Positions 14,639-20,196 of a stretch of 35,487 nucleotides of DNA are shown in pieces; position 1 is the stretch's first letter, and the number at the start of each line of letters is the position of its first letter. Source of the DNA: a virus; the IMG/VR virus record IMGVR_UViG_3300030430_003920, positions 1-35,487 of that record, one strand, 5' to 3'. Below the pieces are notes generated by a model that was not told the DNA's origin, did not search any database, and saw only the letters and a program-made list of their open reading frames with translations. The position numbers were made by a program, and so were the translations under genes.

Positions 14639-16506
14639 GGCCGGAGTTTCCGCACACGAATTCCGCTGGGAATCGTGCGCGTTGTCCCATCTGTGAAACC
14701 AACGACTTTTCGGTTGCAATCTATACGGAATTTGCAACATGTTATCGTTGTAGAAAAAAGTGGCGATTCAAAGATAAATTTTCCAATGGTATTGAAGATC
14801 CAGTTGCTTTAGTAAATACGCGTACACCGCTGTTTGTGATAGGTGATAAAGCACGTAAGGATGCTGATTTTGATAGAGCTAGGTCCAATTTTTTGGAGCA
14901 TTTTAAAACAGTGGTAAGTAAGCTTCAGTTACCTTGGCCAGAAGCTGCAAAAGATGAGATATATGGTGTAGGTGCTTTAAATAAAAATGAAACCCCGCAG
15001 CTGGTTTTTGAGATTAGCGAAAATCATTTTAAACATCATAAGGGTCCGCAGTACGGCCAAAAAGAATGTGCAATTTATCCTATTGGCGTGCTACCACAAC
15101 TACAAACAACTAGCACGCTGCTCCTCTGTGAGGGTGAAAAAGACGCCATCACAGCCAACGCAAACGGTGCGCCAGCCATAACATTTACTTCGGGTGCTGG
15201 CGCACTACCCCGCGATATAAAAAAGCTAGAGGAGTTTACAAATGTTGTTATTTGTTATGATAATGATGAAGTCGGAGAAGCTGGAGCAGTAAAGGTGGCG
15301 AAAGCATTGTATAAACAGAATAAATCCCGGCGTCTTAAAATATTAAAGTGGACCGGGAAGCGCGATAAATACGACCTTACAGACTACTTTGTAGATGGAT
15401 ATAGTGTTAATGACTTGTATAGTTTGATCGATCGATTGCCTGTATATGGCGGAGCTGCACAAGACTTTGGCGGTCTGGTAGAGTATGATCCAGAATCATT
15501 TGTACATGAATTACAACGTGAGGTAGTGCAGATTTGTGATGAAATACTTTTAGAAAATGGCACGTCTAGCATCTCAGGCCAATCCAACGTAGGCAAATCA
15601 ATATTGGCGTTGCAGTTTGCCATGTGCGTGGCTATGGGCGTGCCGTTTTTAACCTTTAATGTGCCACGTCCAAGGCGTGTTTTGTTGGTCCAGTTTGAAA
15701 TGATGGATGCTCACATGTCTAACCGGATTGAAAAATGTGCAAAGGCGATGCTGGGCCAGTATCCGCAGCACTATAGTAAATATAAGAATAACTTGAGAAT
15801 CACATCGGTTGAAAATATTAAAATCTTTACGGACCAATACAATGCGATCGAAGGCAACCTCATGGCAGCGGATCCACCATTTGATGTTGTAGTCATTGAC
15901 AATTTATATAGCAGCTCTGGAGCGCAGATTCATAAAAATGATGAGCTAACACAATTAATGAGCCGAGTGGACCAACTTCGTAAGGAGTATGAGTGCGCGT
16001 TCATGCTGGTAAGCCATCATAAGAAGTTAGAAGAGAAACGGCCGCTAGAGCATTCTATGGTATATGGGGGATCGTACTTTGTGAACTTTTTGGATAACTT
16101 AATACAAGTAGCCAATACTGGACGGCATAACCAACTGAAGGTGTTTAAGATTACGAAGATACGAACCGAGAACGAGTTTCACGAAGTACCGTTGGGGATT
16201 TTTCTGCATACGGAAGATGAGGAGCTTTACTTTCAGTATAAAAAGCCACTACCAAAAAATGAAGCATATTGGTATACGGACCCGGAAGAAAATACGGAAG
16301 AAAAAATACTTAAAGAGTTGGAAACTGAGGGTGACAATTTTACATACAAGCAAATGCAAGACGCGCTGAAAGAAGTACTAAATATTACTAGTACTAGAAG
16401 TGTATATAAGTGGTTGGATAAGCTTATAAATATGGGGTATATAGCTAAGATTGAAAAGGGTCACTATGTAAAATGTGCTAATGAGTTGGAAAGTTTTTTG
16501 GATTAG
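14635..16506 (+). CDS. Primase-helicase (zinc ribbon, Toprim, RecA-like ATPase, wHTH)
   Basis: This 623-residue replication protein starts at TTG 14635 inside TTGA. Cys17-x2-Cys20 and Cys36-x2-Cys39 form a primase-type zinc ribbon. LLLCEGEKDA (166-170 EGEKD) and ICYDNDEVGEAGA (208-211) are the Toprim catalytic Glu and Asp motifs. GQSNVGKS (315-322) is Walker A and VVVIDN (about 417) Walker B of an AAA_25/RepA-type helicase, with SHHKK sensor-like residues. Residues 550-610 (NITSTRSVYKWLDKLINMGYI) form a winged HTH that may bind the origin. It is the last rightward early gene, with the iteron arrays starting 16 bases after its stop. Confidence 0.88.
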   Translation: MRPEFPHTNSAGNRARCPICETNDFSVAIYTEFATCYRCRKKWRFKDKFSNGIEDPVALVNTRTPLFVIGDKARKDADFDRARSNFLEHFKTVVSKLQLPWPEAAKDEIYGVGALNKNETPQLVFEISENHFKHHKGPQYGQKECAIYPIGVLPQLQTTSTLLLCEGEKDAITANANGAPAITFTSGAGALPRDIKKLEEFTNVVICYDNDEVGEAGAVKVAKALYKQNKSRRLKILKWTGKRDKYDLTDYFVDGYSVNDLYSLIDRLPVYGGAAQDFGGLVEYDPESFVHELQREVVQICDEILLENGTSSISGQSNVGKSILALQFAMCVAMGVPFLTFNVPRPRRVLLVQFEMMDAHMSNRIEKCAKAMLGQYPQHYSKYKNNLRITSVENIKIFTDQYNAIEGNLMAADPPFDVVVIDNLYSSSGAQIHKNDELTQLMSRVDQLRKEYECAFMLVSHHKKLEEKRPLEHSMVYGGSYFVNFLDNLIQVANTGRHNQLKVFKITKIRTENEFHEVPLGIFLHTEDEELYFQYKKPLPKNEAYWYTDPEENTEEKILKELETEGDNFTYKQMQDALKEVLNITSTRSVYKWLDKLINMGYIAKIEKGHYVKCANELESFLD

Positions 16507-16521
16507 CGCATGCACTGGAGA

Positions 16522-16621
16522 GGTAAAAAAGGTAAAAAAGGTAAAAAACCATTTTACCTACTTACGCAAATTCTCTACTACCTTCACGTCAATCTTTTTT
16601 ACATTTTTTACATTTTTTACA
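16522..16621. repeat. Opposed 9-bp iteron arrays (3 + 3), candidate replication origin
   Basis: GGTAAAAAA is repeated three times without gaps at 16522-16548, and TTTTTTACA (minus strand TGTAAAAAA) three times at 16595-16621. The arrays are inverted relative to each other with one mismatch per unit, so a transcript could form a 27-pair imperfect stem. The 46-base interval holds a complement of the first array (ATTTTACCT). The site follows the primase-helicase gene by 16 bases. Confidence 0.7.
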
Positions 16622-16925
16622 TTCTGGCGGTGTGCGGTGTTTTTTTACCATAAATGCCCACTTTCGCATAATTACGATAAATCGTGCAGTTTTGCTACTG
16701 AGCGCGAAAATGTCACATACTGTAATTATATTATTGGCTACTACCATGACACCAATATCGCCAATTTGCAAAGCTGTTTTGTTAAAATGAATGGGCGTGA
16801 CAGATTGGCGTGGCGTAACCGTATGATAAAAAAATTCGGACCAGCGAAAATATAAAAATCCTACAGCTGAAATATTAAAATGCAGTGCCGGGAAAGGTTT
16901 TGGACTAAAAATGGACCCAAAAAGC

Positions 16926-17040
16926 AAAAATCGAAAAATCCGAGGTAACATTTTGATACACCCAAAAAACCAGCACAAAAACACGCCAAAAACACGGTAA
17001 AAACCCGCAATCAAAACAACACCAAAAAACACGCGAAAAC
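16926..17040 (+). other. A+C-rich strand with spaced A-tracts
   Basis: Nine runs of four to six A occur here; from 16964 onward seven runs are centred every 11-13 bases, separated by C-rich triplets, with almost no T on the plus strand. Spaced A-tracts near one helical turn can bend DNA. With the neighbouring iterons this fits an origin-type region, but bending has not been calculated. Confidence 0.5.
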
Positions 17041-17115
17041 AGGCCAAATTTTAGCAAGCTCGCGCGGATCCGTACGCAAGCAAGACGGGCTAAGCAAAAA
17101 CAGCGCGTTAAATCC

Positions 17116-17130
17116 TAGTACCTGGTACTA
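17116..17130. promoter_or_regulatory. 15-base palindrome TAGTACC-T-GGTACTA
   Basis: This is a perfect inverted repeat of seven bases around one central T. It is suited to binding a dimeric protein; the stem would be too tight for a stable RNA hairpin. It lies between the A-tract block and the terminator. No second copy was seen in the window. Confidence 0.45.
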
Positions 17131-17311
17131 TATGCCACCAAAAAACGCGCATTTTATCGACGGGCGGCGTTTATATCGCCGGCGGGAATTTATACGAAAA
17201 AACGGCGTTTTATGGCTATTTTACGGAATACGTACGGTTATGCTGTTTTTTATAGTGTCAAATTTTGCGAATGCGGCGCGATCTACCAGCGCGGCGGGTC
17301 TATATATGCAT

Positions 17312-17343
17312 AAAAAAAACCCGGCGCGAACCGGGTTTTTTTT
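17312..17343. terminator. Strong bidirectional Rho-independent terminator
   Basis: Eight A, ACCCGG-type GC stem, loop CGCGAA, then CCGGG and eight T. The stem continues into the A/T runs, so both strands carry a full U-tract. It separates rightward early transcription from the convergent leftward GP88 operon. Confidence 0.9.
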
Positions 17344-17445
17344 GCTATTCTTTAAGCGGGTATTTTTTGTTAACGTACCAAAAAAGCGCCGCAAAATATG
17401 CGATATAGAATAGCCATTTAAGCTCGATTAGATACAATACTATTT

Positions 17446-17628
17446 TCATTTAATGCTTAATTTTTTTAGTACTGTATTTTTTGCGCGCTCAACTTGTTTT
17501 TTTGTCAATTGCGCGGCGAATGCTTCCGCAATCTGTAGCGCTTCAATTGATTTTTTTTCTGTTGGTGCTGTTATAGCTAACTCCAAACCAATTAAAAGCG
17601 CTTCATAATTGTTTTTTGGTGTTTTCAT
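17446..17628 (-). CDS. Small helical protein at the end of the leftward operon
   Basis: This 60-residue, Lys/Ala/Glu-rich protein is predicted to be two helices (NNYEALLIGLELAITAPTEK and KKQVERAKNTVLKKL). AGGGGTGAAAT precedes its ATG and includes the stop of the GP88 gene upstream, indicating coupling. No family recognised. It is the last gene before the bidirectional terminator. Confidence 0.6.
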   Translation of the reverse strand: MKTPKNNYEALLIGLELAITAPTEKKSIEALQIAEAFAAQLTKKQVERAKNTVLKKLSIK

Positions 17629-17637
17629 ATTTCACCC

Positions 17638-18588
17638 CTAATGAATTGGAATCAATATTTTTACGTCTTTAAAACGCTCTATATTACCGCACGCGTGCGG
17701 GTTTTCTTTAATAAGCGTACATTCGCCGCATTTACCCGGGCAAATAAACGTTTTGCGGCTGTTTACTTGCTGTTTTATATCGCGGCGCTGTGCTGGTGTA
17801 AGTTTGTTTTCTTTCCATGCTTTGAGCGTGTCTTTTGTAGTGTTTACCGCGATAAACTCGCCGCGTGTTATACTCATGTTTTTAACATAGTCAAATACCG
17901 GGCCGTTTTGATACATTCCGCCGCTACTTAAGTTGAGCGCGTAATTTGTGGGCCACTTATACCCGCTTTCATCTAGCTCTTTGAATAGGTGCAAGCTCTT
18001 GCTGTAACCGTACGCTTTTAGCTGTGGAAACTTCTTTAGTGTATTCATCCAAAAGCGCAAGCCTTGGACGCTTGCGAAATCCCCATCAACGTACAACCTA
18101 AACGGTACATTTTGGCCGCGAAATTTGCGCGTATTTAGCAAGTTTTTTAATTCAGCGTGAATAAGTCCGCGGTAAGCTGGTGAGCGTTCTATTAATGTGT
18201 TTTGTAGCTGCCTAAAAAGCGGGGGGGCGTTACGCCACGCTTTTAAACTATAACAAAACCCTTTTGCAGCTAGCCAGCATTCTAAAGCACCGGGGCAATT
18301 GAAGCCGGGAAGAGTACTCCAGCTTAAAAAGGGTAATTTGGCGTTTTTAAATGCGAACATACTAAACGGCGTTATAATTGCGTCTTTTATTGGTGCTTTT
18401 AACCAGTCTAGTATTTTAACCGCGCCCGCTTCCCACGCCGGTTTATTTATGTCATAAGCGCGGGCGATGATGTTTAATAGTGGTTGTAATAGCGCCGCGG
18501 GTTTAAAGTTATTGCGGGCCATCGTTGTTAATTGCGCGGTGATAAATGCGCGGTTCATTGTTTGTGGTGTTGTCTTCTGTTTTTTCAT
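17638..18588 (-). CDS. GP88-family protein (probable iron-sulphur protein)
   Basis: This 316-residue protein matches the pattern of the phage gene-88 family. FNCPGALECWLAAKGFCYS carries Cys98, 104 and 112. RLYVDGDFAS (165-173), KAYGYSKSLHLF (191-202) and NLSSGG (219-224) are the central conserved motifs. The C-terminus has Cys283, 287, 290 and 300 (FICPGKCGECTL). Clustered Cys suggest an iron-sulphur cluster, and the fold is thought to be related to radical or redox enzymes, but the biochemical role is unknown. It is the main gene of a leftward operon. Its leader, AAAAAAGGCTAGAC, is a variant of the operon's common ribosome site. Confidence 0.7.
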   Translation of the reverse strand: MKKQKTTPQTMNRAFITAQLTTMARNNFKPAALLQPLLNIIARAYDINKPAWEAGAVKILDWLKAPIKDAIITPFSMFAFKNAKLPFLSWSTLPGFNCPGALECWLAAKGFCYSLKAWRNAPPLFRQLQNTLIERSPAYRGLIHAELKNLLNTRKFRGQNVPFRLYVDGDFASVQGLRFWMNTLKKFPQLKAYGYSKSLHLFKELDESGYKWPTNYALNLSSGGMYQNGPVFDYVKNMSITRGEFIAVNTTKDTLKAWKENKLTPAQRRDIKQQVNSRKTFICPGKCGECTLIKENPHACGNIERFKDVKILIPIH

Positions 18589-18590
18589 GT

Positions 18591-18878
18591 CTAGCCTTTT
18601 TTAATTTGAGTTAAGAATTCAAGCGCTTTATATAATCCTTGTATGTATCCAGCTTCATGCGCGGCGCTTTCTTCATTGTTTGCACAGTCAAAACCCTTTT
18701 TAACATCGCTATAATTGTGAAAATGTTCCGGGTAAGCTTGCACTGCTTCCGCTGCTGTTATGCTAATTTCGCGTTCGCATGCAATTTGTTGATTTAACAA
18801 CTTGTTTTTAAACTCTTGTTTATAACAGTCAATTACATCATGCAAGCGCCTTATTTCTTGGCGTGCTAAGTCACTCAT
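18591..18878 (-). CDS. Hypothetical helical protein
   Basis: This 95-residue protein has an N-terminal charged helix (ARQEIRRLHDVIDCYKQEF) and a second helical region near the end (AGYIQGLYKALEFLTQIKKG). AAAAAGGATAGACATAT precedes the ATG. It is the second gene of the leftward operon, two bases upstream of GP88. No family recognised. Confidence 0.65.
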   Translation of the reverse strand: MSDLARQEIRRLHDVIDCYKQEFKNKLLNQQIACEREISITAAEAVQAYPEHFHNYSDVKKGFDCANNEESAAHEAGYIQGLYKALEFLTQIKKG

Positions 18879-18884
18879 ATATGT

Positions 18885-19124
18885 CTATCCTTTTTTATTT
18901 AATTGGTTTAATTGCGTTTTTAAACGCTGGTTTTCTTCTTCTAATTCCTTTGCAGCGTCCGCAGCTTTTGCCATGTCTTTTAGTACATCGTAAACACCTA
19001 TAGATGGTATTTGACCGTTTACGTTTTCACGGTTAAAACTCACTTTTGAGTGCATGTCTATTATTGCGGCTATCCATTTAAGAACTGTGCGCCATTGCGG
19101 CGCTGGCATCTGTATTGCTTTCAT
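18885..19124 (-). CDS. Hypothetical protein with C-terminal coiled coil
   Basis: First gene of the leftward operon, 79 residues. The second half is a clear heptad-type coiled coil (AKELEEENQRLKTQLNQLN), so it probably dimerises. AAAAGGATAGAC lies directly before the ATG. The leader holds the GCGGCC-TT-GGCCGC hairpin. No family recognised. Confidence 0.65.
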   Translation of the reverse strand: MKAIQMPAPQWRTVLKWIAAIIDMHSKVSFNRENVNGQIPSIGVYDVLKDMAKAADAAKELEEENQRLKTQLNQLNKKG

Positions 19125-19136
19125 GTCTATCCTTTT

Positions 19137-19150
19137 GCGGCCTTGGCCGC
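19137..19150. promoter_or_regulatory. Leader hairpin GCGGCC-TT-GGCCGC
   Basis: A perfect 6-bp GC-only inverted repeat lies just upstream of the ribosome site of the first leftward gene, inside its predicted 5' untranslated region. It may stabilise the message or affect translation; it has no U-tract, so it is not a terminator. Confidence 0.5.
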
Positions 19151-19168
19151 GGTTGTTTGTTGCTTAAA

Positions 19169-19195
19169 TGTATAGTATTGTTGCTTATTTGTCAA
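19169..19195 (-). promoter_or_regulatory. Leftward promoter of the GP88 operon (predicted)
   Basis: On the minus strand a consensus TTGACA (19190-19195) is followed at 15 bases by TATACA (19169-19174), or at 17 bases by TACATT (19167-19172). Transcription would start roughly 40 bases before the first gene. The -35 lies in a 14-base sequence repeated at 19423-19436. Confidence 0.65.
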
Positions 19196-19201
19196 CACTT
19201 A
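19188..19201 (-). repeat. 14-bp repeat TAAGTGTTGACAAA, copy 1
   Basis: An exact second copy lies at 19423-19436 on the same strand, 235 bases away. Copy 1 contains the -35 of the leftward promoter. Copy 2 has no good -10, so the sequence may be a protein-binding site rather than only a promoter element. Confidence 0.6.
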
Positions 19202-19270
19202 AAACAACGATTACACGGCGCCGACCAAATCAAAAAGAAATGAAACGGCGAACCCGGTCCGCTTGCAATG

Positions 19271-19290
19271 ATTTGCAACCCCTTGCAACC
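19271..19290 (-). repeat. Third tandem TTGCAA element, in the divergent control region
   Basis: On the minus strand this reads GGTTGCAAGG GGTTGCAAAT, matching the attP arm repeats at 18 of 20 positions. A further weaker unit (CATTGCAAGC in the same orientation) continues at 19261-19270 with the same 10-base spacing. It lies between the leftward promoter and the rightward late promoter. Confidence 0.65.
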
Positions 19291-19317
19291 AGCTTAGAAT
19301 TTCACGTCGGGCGACCC

Positions 19318-19345
19318 TTGGATAAACTATCCACCGTCTTATAAT
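19318..19345 (+). promoter_or_regulatory. Rightward late promoter (predicted)
   Basis: TTGGAT (19318-19323) and a perfect TATAAT (19340-19345) are separated by 16 bases. It would transcribe the terminase and structural genes with a leader of about 110 bases. That leader contains an imperfect hairpin (ACACTA 19365-19370 with TAGTGT 19394-19399) and a run of eight T beginning nine bases later. Confidence 0.5.
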
Positions 19346-19422
19346 GTTACACTTTTTTTGCGGTACACTAAGGCCAGCGCAACCCATTCGTGCTAGTGTC
19401 TCATAAATTTTTTTTAGCCTTT

Positions 19423-19436
19423 TTTGTCAACACTTA
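19423..19436 (-). repeat. 14-bp repeat TAAGTGTTGACAAA, copy 2
   Basis: Identical to 19188-19201. It lies 24 bases before the first late gene, within the late leader, oriented leftward. A TTGACA hexamer is present, but the best -10 at 17 bases is only TTTATG. Confidence 0.6.
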
Positions 19437-19460
19437 CTGTGTGTATTTTCTGTAGCTTGT

Positions 19461-19802
19461 ATGGACAAACAATGGCATAACTTATCAGATGGCGATGCCG
19501 ACATACTATCAGATGCTATAGTTCAGAGCGAAGAATACGCCGCCAAACTTGCAGTTTTTCGCAGTGGCTTAATCCCGCCAAAAGATCGCTGGTTACAAAT
19601 CAGCGCTCACGACATTTATGACAAGCTTAGTGAACGTGAGCTAGCTGTATTTGAGCTACGCACACTGCAACATACATTTCCGGTAATTGCAGATGCTCTA
19701 GAGATCAGCGTATCCAGTGCCAAAACATATTGGCGACGCTGCCTTGCTAAATGCAACAAGGCTTTTATGTCAACCAACGATGGTAATAATGATGGGTGTT
19801 AA
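19461..19802 (+). CDS. Sigma-like / LuxR-like helix-turn-helix protein
   Basis: This 113-residue protein ends in a DNA-binding segment, LSERELAVFELRTLQHTF followed by VIADALEISVSSAKTYWRR, that reads like sigma-70 region 4 or a LuxR-type HTH. The N-terminal half is acidic. It is the first gene of the late operon, overlapping the terminase small subunit by 23 bases. It could be a late-gene activator or an accessory packaging protein. The ribosome site is weak. Confidence 0.6.
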   Translation: MDKQWHNLSDGDADILSDAIVQSEEYAAKLAVFRSGLIPPKDRWLQISAHDIYDKLSERELAVFELRTLQHTFPVIADALEISVSSAKTYWRRCLAKCNKAFMSTNDGNNDGC

Positions 19803-20196
19803 ATACGATATAGATGGAGAAAAGGTTCGCATGCTTGCGAGCTTTGGTTGCTCCTACAACGACATTGGTAAATACTACCAGTGCAGCGAAAGCGTAATAC
19901 GCAAGCGATTCCGCGCAGAATACGAAGGTGGCAGAGAAGAACTCAAGCTTTCTTTGAGAAAAAATTTAATAAAAATGAGCCTTGAGGACCAAAACACCAG
20001 TGCGAGCATCTTCCTCGCTAAAAATTTTCTTGGCATGAGCGACAAGACCGCAGTAGACCTAACTGGAAACATCGAAAGCGTACTCAAGGAGTGCGGCTTT
20101 GAGGAGAATCCAATTGATCAAGCAGATAATCAACAGAGAGAAGCTCTGGCAGCTCTTGGGGTATCACCCGACACCACACCAACGGCGAATACATAG
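19780..20196 (+). CDS. terS: Terminase small subunit
   Basis: I take ATG 19780 (138 residues); ATGs at 19789 and 19792 are equally possible, and none has a clear ribosome site. The N-terminal HTH (VRMLASFGCSYNDIGKYYQCSESVIRKRFR) followed by LRKNLIKMSLEDQNTSASIFLAKNFLGMSDK is characteristic of phage small terminases: a DNA-recognition domain, then the helical oligomerisation region and its conserved xxLGM motif. It would bind the pac or cos site and regulate the large subunit. It overlaps the large-subunit gene by 83 bases. Confidence 0.85.
   Translation: MVIMMGVKYDIDGEKVRMLASFGCSYNDIGKYYQCSESVIRKRFRAEYEGGREELKLSLRKNLIKMSLEDQNTSASIFLAKNFLGMSDKTAVDLTGNIESVLKECGFEENPIDQADNQQREALAALGVSPDTTPTANT

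Larger units (their letters stand above)
16622..17445. other. Non-coding region between early operon and GP88 operon
   Basis: No convincing gene lies here. Open frames are low-complexity and sit across the repeats. The stretch holds an A+C-rich, A-tract-containing block (16926-17040), a 15-base palindrome (17116-17130) and a strong terminator (17312-17343). A weak 22-codon frame from ATG 16789 ending at 16857 is probably chance. Composition turns GC-richer after about 17050, matching the leftward operon. Confidence 0.6.

Noticed and set aside
16522-16621. CRISPR-like array
   Set aside because: Units are 9 bp with no spacers and face each other; no cas genes.
16475-16855. Open frame of 126 codons on the plus strand after the helicase gene
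   Set aside because: It is built from the A-tract and T-tract repeats (VKKVKKVK, FFTFFTFF), overlaps the helicase end without a ribosome site, and has no domain-like composition.
16589-17047. Open frame of 152 codons on the minus strand
   Set aside because: Low-complexity Phe/Val/Leu sequence from the A+C-rich strand; no ribosome site; runs through the iterons.
17132-17413. Open frame of 93 codons on the plus strand
   Set aside because: It runs straight through the strong bidirectional terminator at 17312-17343 and lacks a ribosome site.
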